Assembly: GCF_001643375.1 (NCBI RefSeq)
Contig: NZ_LSHB01000007.1
Location: 1 to 51,213 of the forward strand
Source: Chryseobacterium sp. FP211-J200
GTDB lineage: Bacteria; Bacteroidota; Bacteroidia; Flavobacteriales; Weeksellaceae
Direction: 5' to 3'
DNA: 51,213 nt
The position numbers were made by a program, and so were the translations under genes. Below are positions 1-9,069 of the stretch, in pieces (position 1 is the stretch's first letter; every line of letters starts with the position of its first letter). The notes below the pieces were generated by a model, which had not been told where the DNA came from, made no database searches, and saw nothing but the letters and a program-made list of their open reading frames with translations.

Positions 1-117
1 TCTAAACAACCTGATTAAACCAAATACAAGTTGTGGTTTTACATAAACAATCTGTTTGTTTTAATTTGATTCAAATTACAGCCTAAATACAAATCTCTAA
101 AAATTCAAATTCAGAAA

Positions 118-150
118 CAAAAAAAACCTTTCAACAGAATTGAAAGGTTT
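118..150 (-). terminator. Rho-independent terminator after aceF
   Basis: A 10-bp perfect inverted repeat (125-134 and 140-149, stem AACCTTTCAA) with a 5-base loop is followed, read on the minus strand, by a run of T. It lies 24 bases past the stop of the E2 gene and would end the pdhA-aceF transcript. Confidence 0.75.
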
Positions 151-173
151 TATAAAATATTTCGAACAAGTTT

Positions 174-1805
174 TTATCCTAATAAAAGCGTCAATGGACT
201 TTCCAGGTAAGTTCTCAGCGTTTGCAAGAACTGAGCTCCTGTTGCGCCATCAATTACTCTGTGGTCACAAGCCAATGATAATTTCATGGTGTTTCCAACA
301 ACGATCTGTCCGTTTTTCACAATCGGTTTCTCAACGATTGCTCCTACAGATAAGATCGCAGAATTCGGTTGATTGATGATCGATGTAAACGTTTCAATCC
401 CGAACATTCCAAGATTTGAAACAGAGAAAGTAGAACCTTCCATTTCGTTGGCTTTAAGCGCTTTTGTTTTCGCTCTTCCAGCCATGTCTTTCACAGATGC
501 AGAGATATCGTTGTAAGACATAAAGTCTGTATTCTTCAATACTGGAACTACCAATCCGTCTGGAACAGCTACTGCTACCCCAACGTTGATATTCCCGTGG
601 TGGATGATCTTGTCACCTGCCCAAGAAGAATTAACCTGTGGATGTTTTCTAAGAGCTACTGCAACCGCTTTGATCACCATATCGTTGAAAGATACTTTGG
701 TGTCTGGCACAGCGTTCATTTCTTTTCTCGCTTCGATCGCCTTATCCATGTTGATCTCAACAGTCAGATAATAATGTGGCGCAGTGAATTTACTTTCACC
801 CAATCTCTTAGCGATGATGTTTCTCATTTGAGAATTCACAGTTTCAGAATCTTCTCCTGGTGTGAAAGCTACACTTGGCTGAGCAAAAACCGCTTTCGGA
901 GCTGAAGCTGCAGCTGCTGGTTTTGCAGACGGCTGATAATTTTCAACATCTTTTTTCACGATTCTTCCGTTCTCCCCAGAACCTTTGATAGCTGAGAAAT
1001 CGACTCCTTTATCTTCAGCAATTTTCTTAGCCAAAGGAGAGATTGCGATTCTTTCGCCTGTAGAAGATGCAGCTACTGGCGCTTCTTCTTTTTTATCTTC
1101 AGACTTAGTTTCGGTTTTTGCTTCTGCTTTTGGAGCAGCTGTTTTTTTACCACCACCGGAAACCACACCAGAAACATCTGTTCCTGCAGGTCCGATGATT
1201 GCTAAGATCTTATCAACTTCCGCAGCGTCGCCTTCAGCAACACCTTGGTATAATAAAGTTCCGTTCACTTCAGATTCGAAATCCTGAACAGCTTTATCAG
1301 TTTCGATTTCAGCAAGGATGTCACCTTCTTTTACGGTATCACCTACGTTCTTTTGCCATTTGGCAACTTTACCTTCGGTCATTGTATCAGAAAGACGAGG
1401 CATTGTGATCACCTCTACACCTTCAGGAATATCAGAAGATGAACCTTCGTCAGCCGTTTCTACAGATGTAGATTCGCCTTGCGTTTTGGATTCTTCTTCA
1501 GATTTGCTTTCAGCAGCAGCTTCTGGTTTTGCACCTCCGCCATTGGTCAAAGAAGAAATATCTTCTCCTTCTTTACCGATGATTGCCAAAATAGAATCCA
1601 CTGGCGCCGCAGCACCTTCTTCTACGCCTACGAATAGAAGTGTTCCGTTGATCTCCGATTCAAAATCCTGAACTGCTTTATCTGTTTCGATCTCTGCAAG
1701 AATATCACCTTCTTTTACAGTGTCACCAACTTTTTTGTGCCATTTTGAAACTTTGCCTTCCGTCATCGTATCCGACAAACGGGGCATCGTAATTACTTCT
1801 GCCAT
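174..1805 (-). CDS. aceF: Pyruvate dehydrogenase complex E2, dihydrolipoamide acetyltransferase
   Basis: This is the E2 core of pyruvate dehydrogenase: it takes the acetyl group from E1 on a swinging lipoyl arm and passes it to CoA, in the cytoplasm. The 543 residues hold two tandem lipoyl domains (about 1-80 and 133-212, lipoyl lysines K43 and K171 in ETDKA), each followed by an Ala/Pro/Glu/Lys-rich linker. Next come a peripheral E1/E3-binding domain (about 252-290, ISPLAKKIAEDKGVD) and the catalytic acyltransferase domain (about 320-543) with the active-site motif DHRVIDG (H515). The start is fixed by the lipoyl domain beginning at residue 3. It follows pdhA by 16 bases, so the two form one operon. 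The two lipoyl copies are very alike, a recent internal duplication or gene conversion. Confidence 0.96.
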   Translation of the reverse strand: MAEVITMPRLSDTMTEGKVSKWHKKVGDTVKEGDILAEIETDKAVQDFESEINGTLLFVGVEEGAAAPVDSILAIIGKEGEDISSLTNGGGAKPEAAAESKSEEESKTQGESTSVETADEGSSSDIPEGVEVITMPRLSDTMTEGKVAKWQKNVGDTVKEGDILAEIETDKAVQDFESEVNGTLLYQGVAEGDAAEVDKILAIIGPAGTDVSGVVSGGGKKTAAPKAEAKTETKSEDKKEEAPVAASSTGERIAISPLAKKIAEDKGVDFSAIKGSGENGRIVKKDVENYQPSAKPAAAASAPKAVFAQPSVAFTPGEDSETVNSQMRNIIAKRLGESKFTAPHYYLTVEINMDKAIEARKEMNAVPDTKVSFNDMVIKAVAVALRKHPQVNSSWAGDKIIHHGNINVGVAVAVPDGLVVPVLKNTDFMSYNDISASVKDMAGRAKTKALKANEMEGSTFSVSNLGMFGIETFTSIINQPNSAILSVGAIVEKPIVKNGQIVVGNTMKLSLACDHRVIDGATGAQFLQTLRTYLESPLTLLLG

Positions 1806-1821
1806 AATTTTTTTTATAAAA

Positions 1822-2826
1822 TTAATTATTCTCTAATTTGTTGATGAATGGATAATCCGGAGTGGAATATACATAATCGTAAAGTTTAGAAGCGTCTGGA
1901 TATGGAGATTCTTCCATAAACTCAACACACTCCTCTACGAAAGCTCTTGATTTTTCTTCCAAAGCGTCCAATTCTTCTTGAGTCGCCCATTTGTTCTCAA
2001 AAATTCTGTGTTTCACAATCTCGATCGGATCTTCCAATTTGTATTGTGCCACTTCGTCTTTGGATCTGTAAGGTTCAGCATCTGACATAGAGTGACCTCT
2101 GTAACGGTAAGTTCTAGCCTCGATGAAAGTTGGTCCGTCTCCTCTTCTTGCTCTTTCGATCGCTTCGTAAGCAGCTTCCGCCACTTTCTCTGGATCCATC
2201 GCATCTACAGGAAGACAAGGCATCTCGTAACCTAATCCTAATTTATAAATATCTTCGTGGTTGGCAGTTCTTTTCACAGAAGTTCCCATTGCGTAACCGT
2301 TGTTCTCACAAACGAATACCACAGGAAGTTTCCAGTTCATTGCCATATTGAAAGTCTCGTGAAGCGCACCTTGACGTACAGCACCATCTCCCATAAAACA
2401 GATGTTAACCGCTTTTCTGTCAAAATATTTGTCTCCAAAAGCAATACCTGCTCCTAAAGGGATCTGACCACCAACGATACCATGACCACCATAGAAACGG
2501 TGTTCTTTGCTGAAAATGTGCATAGAACCTCCCATACCTTGAGATGTTCCTGTAGCTTTTCCACAAAGTTCTGCCATGATTCTTTTTGGGTCAACGCCCA
2601 TCGCCATTGGGTGGATGTGACATCTGTATGCAGTGATCATACTGTCTTTGGAAAGGTCCATTGCGTGGGTAAAACCTGCTGGAATAGCTTCCTGACCGTT
2701 ATAAAGGTGTAAGAAACCTCTGATTTTCTGTTTAAGATAAAGAGAACGGCATTTGTCTTCAAACCTTCTCCACATCGTCATTTCTTCATACCATTTAAGG
2801 TAGACTTCTTTTGAAAATTCTTTCAT
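1822..2826 (-). CDS. pdhA: Pyruvate dehydrogenase E1 component, alpha subunit
   Basis: This is the alpha chain of the thiamine-diphosphate-dependent E1, which decarboxylates pyruvate and acetylates the lipoyl arm of E2. The thiamine-binding signature is plain: GDGAVRQG followed by about 20 residues and ENNGYAMGTS. The phosphorylation-loop-like motif YRGHSMSD is also present, typical of the alpha2-beta2 type. The length of 334 aa is normal for the family. The gene is first in an operon with aceF. The E1-beta gene is not adjacent, a common arrangement in Flavobacteriia. A TAnnTTTG-type element lies just upstream on the minus strand. Confidence 0.96.
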   Translation of the reverse strand: MKEFSKEVYLKWYEEMTMWRRFEDKCRSLYLKQKIRGFLHLYNGQEAIPAGFTHAMDLSKDSMITAYRCHIHPMAMGVDPKRIMAELCGKATGTSQGMGGSMHIFSKEHRFYGGHGIVGGQIPLGAGIAFGDKYFDRKAVNICFMGDGAVRQGALHETFNMAMNWKLPVVFVCENNGYAMGTSVKRTANHEDIYKLGLGYEMPCLPVDAMDPEKVAEAAYEAIERARRGDGPTFIEARTYRYRGHSMSDAEPYRSKDEVAQYKLEDPIEIVKHRIFENKWATQEELDALEEKSRAFVEECVEFMEESPYPDASKLYDYVYSTPDYPFINKLENN

Positions 2827-2846
2827 TGTAATTTCGAAATATGTAG

Positions 2847-2854
2847 CAAAAATA
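2847..2854 (-). promoter_or_regulatory. Possible Bacteroidota -7 promoter element for pdhA-aceF
   Basis: On the minus strand the bases read TATTTTTG, matching the Bacteroidota -7 consensus TAnnTTTG, about 20 bases before the pdhA start codon. I see no convincing -33 TTG at the usual spacing, so this is a weak call. Confidence 0.35.
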
Positions 2855-3029
2855 AGAAAAAAAATCTTTCCTTATTGTATGCATATTATCATATTTTTTT
2901 CAATTAGAAAATCATGACAATAAATTAACGTCCAAAGTTGCAATCGATTGCATTACGATTAAATTTAATTAAACCCAGAAGTTTGTGAAAATTGATAAAA
3001 TTTGTATATTGAAGTCGAAATTTTTCTGA

Positions 3030-3629
3030 ATGGAAATCAAAAACCCAATTATTCTCAACCTGTCGAAAGTCATTTCGAATTTCTTCAACCCGCTGGTTTC
3101 TCTGGTCATCTACTTTTTTTACTACAGTTACAAGAATTACACTTGGGAACAGGCATCTGCAAAGTTTTTACCGATTTTGCTTTTATTAATCATTCCAGTC
3201 GCGCTCTGGATATACAGAAATGTAAAAAACGGGACCTACACGAATATGGATGTTTCGAACCGGAAACAGCGTCATTCGCTCTACATCTTCATTATTATTG
3301 CAACCATCATTTTTTTAGCAGTCGATTTTTACCTTCACAAGGAAATGGACTGGGCGATCTTTATGCTTTGTATTCTATTGATATTAATGCAGATCAGTAA
3401 TTTTTTCATCAAAAGTTCGATGCATACGAGTCTCAATATCTATGTTGCGGCTTTGTTTTTTACTATTGAACCCGTAATTGGAATTTTTTGGTTTTTGTTA
3501 TCGATATTAATCGGAATTACCCGTGTAATTCTGAAACGACATACACCAAAAGAAGTTTTTTCCGGTGGCGCCATTGCGATTTTTGTATCTTTAATTTATC
3601 TTATAATGGTAAAAGCCATTATTTTCTAA
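3030..3629 (+). CDS. PAP2-family (phosphatidic acid phosphatase type 2) membrane protein
   Basis: A 199-residue multi-pass membrane protein with about five or six hydrophobic segments. It carries a degenerate set of the three PAP2 motifs: a KNGTYTNMDVSNRKQR region in place of KxxxxxxRP, SSMHTS in place of PSGH, and ITRVILKRHTPKEV in place of SRxxxxxHxxxDV. The family removes phosphate from lipid phosphates such as undecaprenyl pyrophosphate at the membrane. The first motif lacks the normal RP and the third has E for the usual D, so activity is uncertain. The gene is divergent from pdhA and 13 bases upstream of the BlaI-type gene, probably cotranscribed. Confidence 0.7.
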   Translation: MEIKNPIILNLSKVISNFFNPLVSLVIYFFYYSYKNYTWEQASAKFLPILLLLIIPVALWIYRNVKNGTYTNMDVSNRKQRHSLYIFIIIATIIFLAVDFYLHKEMDWAIFMLCILLILMQISNFFIKSSMHTSLNIYVAALFFTIEPVIGIFWFLLSILIGITRVILKRHTPKEVFSGGAIAIFVSLIYLIMVKAIIF

Positions 3630-3642
3630 AAATATTATTTTT

Positions 3643-4131
3643 ATGATGTTACAAACGTTAACACCTTCCGAGGAAGAAATAATGCAGTTGATCTGGCACA
3701 AAGGTCAAATCTACTTTCGTGAATTGATGGACATCTATCCGGAACCAAAACCCCATCAAAATACTGTTTCAACCTTCCTTAAAATTCTGGTCGAGAAGCA
3801 TTATTTAGCGACAGAAAAGCAAGGCAGAATATATCTGTACTCACCATCTATCGGTTTTGATGATTATAAAAATTTTGTCTTGAAACGATTTTTGGAAAAT
3901 TATTTCGACAACTCAGGAGCTGAACTTTTGAAAGTTTTGGTTGATGAAAAATACCTTGAAACAAAAGATTTTGAACCATTCACGGAAGGAAACAGCAAGA
4001 AAACCTCACTGAAAGAAAACATCGAAGAAGAAAATCACATCCAGGAGTTTATCAAAGAAATCACTGGTGAGAAAAAATCTAAGAAGAAAGACAAAAAGGA
4101 AAAGAAAAAAGGTAAAAAGAAGAACAAGTAA
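3643..4131 (+). CDS. BlaI/MecI/CopY-type winged-helix transcriptional repressor with lysine-rich tail
   Basis: Residues 5-75 form a BlaI/MecI-type winged helix (LTPSEEEIMQLIW, then HQNTVSTFLKILVEKHYL as the recognition helix). Residues 80-120 form the dimerisation region. The last 25 or so residues are almost all lysine and glutamate, unusual for the family, and could add non-specific DNA contact. BlaI proteins are usually paired with an M56 sensor peptidase (BlaR1/MecR1). None is adjacent: the next gene encodes a DUF4153 membrane protein, 31 bases on. Role here unknown; it may control this small operon. Confidence 0.8.
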   Translation: MMLQTLTPSEEEIMQLIWHKGQIYFRELMDIYPEPKPHQNTVSTFLKILVEKHYLATEKQGRIYLYSPSIGFDDYKNFVLKRFLENYFDNSGAELLKVLVDEKYLETKDFEPFTEGNSKKTSLKENIEEENHIQEFIKEITGEKKSKKKDKKEKKKGKKKNK

Positions 4132-4162
4132 CTTTAGTTCTTTATAAAAAAACATAAATACC

Positions 4163-5962
4163 ATGAACCAAAAAATAAGCGAGATATTCGGGAAAGCGGT
4201 CTATGCCATTCGTCAGTTTCCATTAGTACTACTGATGGCTTTGGCAGCTTCGATTTGCCTGATGTTCATCGCAGAAGATGATTTTCGCTCCAGTGAAAAA
4301 GTTTTCAATTTGACCAAATTGACCTTGGTTTTCTCCCTGGGAATTTCGTTGATGTTTGGTTTGAAGATCCTTTCGCAGAGAATTGGGAAACAGATCTTGC
4401 TGGAACTTGGCGGAATCCTTTTCTTAATTGGATTCTACTTTCTCTTGCCTAGACTACAAAAAGATTTCACGGAAGTCTATGCATTTATGCTTGTTCCGGC
4501 TTTCGTTTTATCGCATCTTTTTGTTTCATTTGCTGCCTTTTTCAGGAAGAAGACCGAGATGGATTTTTGGCAATACAACAAAAATCTCTTCATCAATATT
4601 TTCCTGACTGCAGTTTTCACAGGCGTTTTGACCGGCGGAGTCGAATTGGCGATCGTTGCCGTTGACCAGCTTTTTGATTTTAATTTTAATGATAGGATTT
4701 ACCTCAAGGTTTTCTACCTTTTAGCCATATTTGGAAGTAGTTTTATTTTTTTACTTTTCAATGAAAAAGGTCTGGAATACTTGGAAAAAGAAGGCAGTTA
4801 TCCTGTTGTTTTGAAATTCTTCACGCAGTATATTCTGATTCCACTTCTTATTATATACGTCGTTATTTTATATTTTTATTCAGCGAAGATCCTCATCAAT
4901 TGGGAATTACCAAGAGGTTGGGTTTCGTATCTCGTTCTCGCCTACTCGGTTGTCGGGATTTTGGCAATATTGCTGGTTCATCCTTTGAAAGAAAATTCGG
5001 CGAAATCTTGGGTCAAGATGTTTTCGAAGATCTTCTATTTTACATTAATTCCGTTATTAATATTACTTTTTACCGCCATTTTTACCAGGATCTTGGAATA
5101 TGGCTACACGGAACCAAGATACTTTGTCGTGTTACTTTCAGTTTGGTTGGCGACCGTTGTTTTCTATTTTATCATTAATAAAAATGCGAGTATCAAATTC
5201 ATTCCGAAAAGTCTTTTTGCTTTCGGATTGTTTGCATTGGTCTTTCCTTTTCTCAACACATTTTCTGTGGCGCAACGGAGTCAGAAAAATCAATTACTTC
5301 AAATCCTTACTAAAAATAAGTTACTCGATAAAAGTCAAAAAATCGATTTCACAAGAAGGATTGTTGACAGCACAGCGACGGAAATTGCGAACAAGTTTGA
5401 ATTTTTGACCGACCGAAATGAGTCTGGATCTCTATTAAAATTAATTGACCCTAAAAAACAAAAAGAATTAGCAAAAAAAATCGATGATGCAGACAATTCA
5501 TATTCGGTCTATTACAGTGTAAAAGAACAATTTTCTAATATCAAAAAGACCGACAGATCAACTTCGGAATATGAAAGATTGGAATTGATCTCTGCCCAAG
5601 AAATTATCGCAATTGGCGATTACGACTATGTATTCTACTTCAACCGATACAATCACAGAAAAAAAACGATTGGACAGGATACTTTTGAGATCTTCGACAG
5701 GATCACAGATGAGGAACCTCAATTCAAAGTGATGTTAAACGCTAACGAAGAAGCCGATTTTTCAGCATTGATCAAAGATCTAAAGACCAAATACAAGGGT
5801 AAGATCGGAAAAATAAACCTGCCGGAAATGGCGATGGAAGCTGACTTGGAAAAGTATCATCTCAAAATAACGCTTGGAAATCTGATCATAGAAAAAAACA
5901 AGGAAAATTCCTCAACAACGCTCAGTTTTGATGATGCTTATTTGTTGATCAAGAAAAAATAG
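4163..5962 (+). CDS. DUF4153-type polytopic membrane protein
   Basis: A 599-residue protein. The first 380 residues contain roughly ten or more hydrophobic membrane segments. The remaining 220 or so are soluble, charged and rich in lysine and glutamate. Layout and composition match the DUF4153 family of uncharacterised Bacteroidota membrane proteins. No catalytic motif was recognised. It follows the BlaI-type regulator, suggesting that the pair, perhaps with the PAP2 gene, forms an envelope-related operon. Confidence 0.7.
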   Translation: MNQKISEIFGKAVYAIRQFPLVLLMALAASICLMFIAEDDFRSSEKVFNLTKLTLVFSLGISLMFGLKILSQRIGKQILLELGGILFLIGFYFLLPRLQKDFTEVYAFMLVPAFVLSHLFVSFAAFFRKKTEMDFWQYNKNLFINIFLTAVFTGVLTGGVELAIVAVDQLFDFNFNDRIYLKVFYLLAIFGSSFIFLLFNEKGLEYLEKEGSYPVVLKFFTQYILIPLLIIYVVILYFYSAKILINWELPRGWVSYLVLAYSVVGILAILLVHPLKENSAKSWVKMFSKIFYFTLIPLLILLFTAIFTRILEYGYTEPRYFVVLLSVWLATVVFYFIINKNASIKFIPKSLFAFGLFALVFPFLNTFSVAQRSQKNQLLQILTKNKLLDKSQKIDFTRRIVDSTATEIANKFEFLTDRNESGSLLKLIDPKKQKELAKKIDDADNSYSVYYSVKEQFSNIKKTDRSTSEYERLELISAQEIIAIGDYDYVFYFNRYNHRKKTIGQDTFEIFDRITDEEPQFKVMLNANEEADFSALIKDLKTKYKGKIGKINLPEMAMEADLEKYHLKITLGNLIIEKNKENSSTTLSFDDAYLLIKKK

Positions 5963-6048
5963 AATTCTAGGAATGTTTCTTCTCTGGATCAAGCTGACGG
6001 TTCAGATTAAGCTGATATAAAAGTATTTGAATTATAAAAGCATAAAAA

Positions 6049-6074
6049 AAAGCGATCTAAAAATAGATCGCTTT
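6049..6074. terminator. Bidirectional terminator between convergent genes
   Basis: An 11-bp inverted repeat (AAAGCGATCTA, loop AAAA, then TAGATCGCTTT) has A/T runs on both sides. It serves the DUF4153 gene on the plus strand and the RRM gene on the minus strand. Confidence 0.85.
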
Positions 6075-6097
6075 CTTGTTCGTTCTGTTAAGGGATA

Positions 6098-6445
6098 TTA
6101 CCAACGGCCGCCTCCACCGCCTCCACGGTTTTCTCCACCACCGTAACCACCTCCACGGCTGTTACCACCTCCACGGTTGTTATCGAAAGATCTTCTTGGT
6201 TTCTCTTCTCTTGGTCTAGCCTCGGTAACATTTAGTATTTTACCGTTAAATTCTTTCTGATTTAAAGCATCTAATGCTTGTTTTCCTTCTTCGTCTCCCA
6301 TTTCTACGAAACCAAATCCTTTTGATCTCCCAGTGTCTCTGTCAGTAATAATTTTTGCAGAAGTTACTTCTCCAAATTCTTCGAATAATTCTTGCAACTG
6401 ATAATCTTTAGTTGCGTAATTGATGTTTGAAACAAAAATGTTCAT
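6098..6445 (-). CDS. Glycine-rich RNA-binding protein with one RRM
   Basis: Residues 1-80 are a single RNA recognition motif with RNP2 (IFVSNI) and RNP1 (KGFGFVEM) intact. Residues 85-115 are an Arg/Gly-rich tail ending in GGGRW. Such small RRM proteins are common in Bacteroidota and cyanobacteria, bind single-stranded RNA, and act as cold- or stress-related RNA chaperones or post-transcriptional regulators. The gene is monocistronic with its own terminator. Confidence 0.93.
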   Translation of the reverse strand: MNIFVSNINYATKDYQLQELFEEFGEVTSAKIITDRDTGRSKGFGFVEMGDEEGKQALDALNQKEFNGKILNVTEARPREEKPRRSFDNNRGGGNSRGGGYGGGENRGGGGGGRW

Positions 6446-6601
6446 TTTAAAAAAAATTAAGTTAACTGTTGTTTTTTAATATTATATAAGGAAAAACAAC
6501 AAAAGAAGATTATTGATTTCAAATATAATTTGGTGCAATTTACAATTATTTTCGAATAATTAGAAACTTTCCAATTAATTTTCAAAAGAATTTAAAAATA
6601 G

Positions 6602-7462
6602 TTAATCCACCTCTATTCCGCGGCTTGCTTCAAGGATTTTGAACCAGTCTATTGCTTCAAAATCAATCATTAATGAATTTTTCAACTGTCTGATTGTTGC
6701 GGCTTTCGAAGTGCCGATCACAGGAATTATATTGGCGGGATGTTTCAAAATGAATGCTAAAAGAAGTTGGTTTTCCTCCATATTATATTTCTCGCAGAGT
6801 TCTTTCAGAACATTTGAAATAACGATATTCTGATCGGTTTTTTCCGAGAAGTAATTTCCCATCACAGACCACGCCATTGGTCTCAGACCTTTCACCATCA
6901 ACTGATCTAAAGTTCCATTATAAAAAGAATCCAGATGATTGACAGAAACTTCGATTTGATTTGTTGTTAATGGAAAATATTGATTCAATAATTCGAATTG
7001 AGAAACGGAAAAATTACTCACACCAAATTCTTTCACTTTGCCTTGGGACTTTAAAGTTTCAAAAACCTTGGCCGCTTTTTCCGGATCCAACAAAGGCGAA
7101 GGACGGTGTAACAGCAGAAGATCTAGGTAATCTGTTTTTAAATTAGTGAGACTTTCATCAACACAATTCAAAATATAATAAGAATCGTAGTTGTAATATT
7201 TAAGCGGTGATGGTTTTTTCTCAGAATTCATCACAATTCCACATTTTGAAATGAATTGGACCTGGCTTCTATCCATATTCATTTCTTTCCAGGCATTCCC
7301 GAAAAGTTCTTCCGTCGTATGACCTCCGTAAATATCGGCGTGATCGAAGGTAGTGATCCCTTCATCAAGACAAGCCTCTATCAATTCCTGTACTTTTCTC
7401 TCGGAAAGATCAGCGCCCCAAACGCCCCAACGCATCGTTCCTGCTATTAATTCTGAATACAT
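6602..7462 (-). CDS. Aldo/keto reductase family oxidoreductase (YdhF-like)
   Basis: A 286-residue TIM-barrel NAD(P)H-dependent reductase. The catalytic tetrad is visible: Asp and Tyr in FDHADIYGG, Lys in FISKCG, His in LLLLHRPSP. The C-terminal cofactor-binding region includes IIPVIGTSKAATI. The motif order and the short MYSELIAGTMRWG start resemble the E. coli YdhF subgroup. The substrate is unknown. It is transcribed away from the neighbouring beta-helix gene. Confidence 0.92.
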   Translation of the reverse strand: MYSELIAGTMRWGVWGADLSERKVQELIEACLDEGITTFDHADIYGGHTTEELFGNAWKEMNMDRSQVQFISKCGIVMNSEKKPSPLKYYNYDSYYILNCVDESLTNLKTDYLDLLLLHRPSPLLDPEKAAKVFETLKSQGKVKEFGVSNFSVSQFELLNQYFPLTTNQIEVSVNHLDSFYNGTLDQLMVKGLRPMAWSVMGNYFSEKTDQNIVISNVLKELCEKYNMEENQLLLAFILKHPANIIPVIGTSKAATIRQLKNSLMIDFEAIDWFKILEASRGIEVD

Positions 7463-7539
7463 TTTAGTAATTTTTTACAAATATATTATGTTAAAGACAA
7501 AATACATTGATAAATTTGAAATTCAAAAAATTTATATTT

Positions 7540-8988
7540 ATGAGAAAAATGACTCTTTTATTGGTGTCGTTCTGTGCATTTGCAAACGCTCAGTTCTCAT
7601 CTCCGGGTAACGGTACAAGCTATACTTTAGCCAGCTTGTCCGCCGCGGCGCCAACCGTTTTGGTAAACAATGGAACAGGTTATACCTTGACCGCCGACCT
7701 TACGCTTTCTGCGACCGACAAACTCACGATAAGTGAAGATACGACGTTGAAAGTCAATTCTGGTGTTGCGATATTTGTTTATGGGGAATATAAGACAACA
7801 GCGGGCAACTTCACAATTACAGCTAGTGATATTGCTGCACCTTACAGAGGAATCCGATTCGAGGAAGGATCTTTGGCCGAGATGAAAAATACCAGAATAG
7901 AATACGGCGGTGGCGTACGTGTACTTACCGCGACACCTTTCCTGATGGATAATTGTATTCTTTATAAAAATAACAACTCTGGCTCTACCAATCTTGCTAG
8001 CAGTGCAGCATTAGCTCTGTTTCAGGGAACTGGACACGTTGTCAAGAATTCACAATTTTTGGAAAACTCAAGGGCTGGTATCAATTCAGGGGCTTCAGGA
8101 ACAGTCTCTATTGATATAATCAACAACTATTTCTATGGTAACAATACAGACAACGGCAACTACCCTCAGATCAATATGGGACCTGGTGGTGTAGATTCCA
8201 CCAGAGTATTAAACAACGTCGTCACTGGAAACAGAGCAATTTTGAGAGCCGGTGGAATTTCGGTTTCAGGACTTTTGGGCGGCACCAACAGATTCCGAAT
8301 TCAGGGCAATACAGTGAAAGATAACCGCTACGGAATTACGCATCAAGGCGGAGGAAGCAGTGGAATCATCATCAATAACATTATCGAAAATAATAATACG
8401 GAGAACAATCCAAACCTTGGAGGAAGCGGAATATCTCTGACAGGAACTCAAAAAGTGATTGTCAGAAACAACCAGATCCGTGGAAACCTGTGGGGAATCA
8501 CCGTATTGAGCAATGCTATAATAGACCTTGGAATAGTGGAAGACCCTGGGAACAATATCTTTAAAAACAACGGAAATTCAGGAAATACGGTTGCTTTCTT
8601 CAACAATACACCTAATCTCGTAAACGCGATCGGAAATTGCTGGCGAGAAGATGAACTTTCTAATGACACAATGGTACAATCTGTCATCGGAAGTTTGAAT
8701 CCAAATACAGTTACTTTCAAACCTTACAACTGCGCAGAGTCATTGGCTGTTTCAGATGTTTCAAAATCAACGATGAAAATCTATCCGAACCCGAGCAAAA
8801 ACCATTTCTTCCTGGAAACTGAAAACGCAGGAAACATCGTGATCCAAGACCTAAGCGGAAAAGTAGTTCATTCTGCTATCGTGAACAAAGGTAAAAACGA
8901 GATCAATACCAACCTACAGTCTGGCGTTTACATCATCACACAACAGTCTGAAGGTAAAAAATCAAATACCAAATTGATCATCAAATAA
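7540..8988 (+). CDS. Secreted right-handed beta-helix protein with T9SS type A sorting domain
   Basis: I place the start at 7540, where MRKMTLLLVSFCAFANAQ gives a standard signal peptide; an in-frame ATG 33 bases upstream would spoil it. Residues about 100-390 contain repeated Asn/Gly-rich beta-helix coils (NNYFYGNN, RIQGNTVKDNRYGI, NNIIENNN, VRNNQIRGN), as in pectate-lyase-like adhesins and enzymes. The last 80 residues form a type IX secretion sorting domain (KIYPNPS near its start, then SGVYII and a KLIIK end). The product is expected at the cell surface or released. The substrate is not evident; it may bind or cut polysaccharide. Confidence 0.88.
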   Translation: MRKMTLLLVSFCAFANAQFSSPGNGTSYTLASLSAAAPTVLVNNGTGYTLTADLTLSATDKLTISEDTTLKVNSGVAIFVYGEYKTTAGNFTITASDIAAPYRGIRFEEGSLAEMKNTRIEYGGGVRVLTATPFLMDNCILYKNNNSGSTNLASSAALALFQGTGHVVKNSQFLENSRAGINSGASGTVSIDIINNYFYGNNTDNGNYPQINMGPGGVDSTRVLNNVVTGNRAILRAGGISVSGLLGGTNRFRIQGNTVKDNRYGITHQGGGSSGIIINNIIENNNTENNPNLGGSGISLTGTQKVIVRNNQIRGNLWGITVLSNAIIDLGIVEDPGNNIFKNNGNSGNTVAFFNNTPNLVNAIGNCWREDELSNDTMVQSVIGSLNPNTVTFKPYNCAESLAVSDVSKSTMKIYPNPSKNHFFLETENAGNIVIQDLSGKVVHSAIVNKGKNEINTNLQSGVYIITQQSEGKKSNTKLIIK

Positions 8989-9012
8989 TTAAATTCGATA
9001 TCAATTCTTACA

Positions 9013-9040
9013 AAAGCATCACAAATTGTGGTGCTTTTTT
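9013..9040 (+). terminator. Rho-independent terminator after the T9SS cargo gene
   Basis: An imperfect hairpin of AAGCATCACAA against TTGTGGTGCTT is followed by a run of six T. It lies 25 bases after the stop codon. Confidence 0.75.
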
Positions 9041-9069
9041 CATATCCGGATTTTGACTAAATTTGAACT

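Noticed and set aside
985-1671. Long plus-strand open frames opposite aceF
   Set aside because: They are antisense shadows of the Ala/Glu/Lys-rich linker and repeated lipoyl domains.
6098-6180. Short tandem repeats at the end of the RRM gene
   Set aside because: They encode the normal Gly/Arg-rich tail of the protein and are not a CRISPR or mobile-element repeat.
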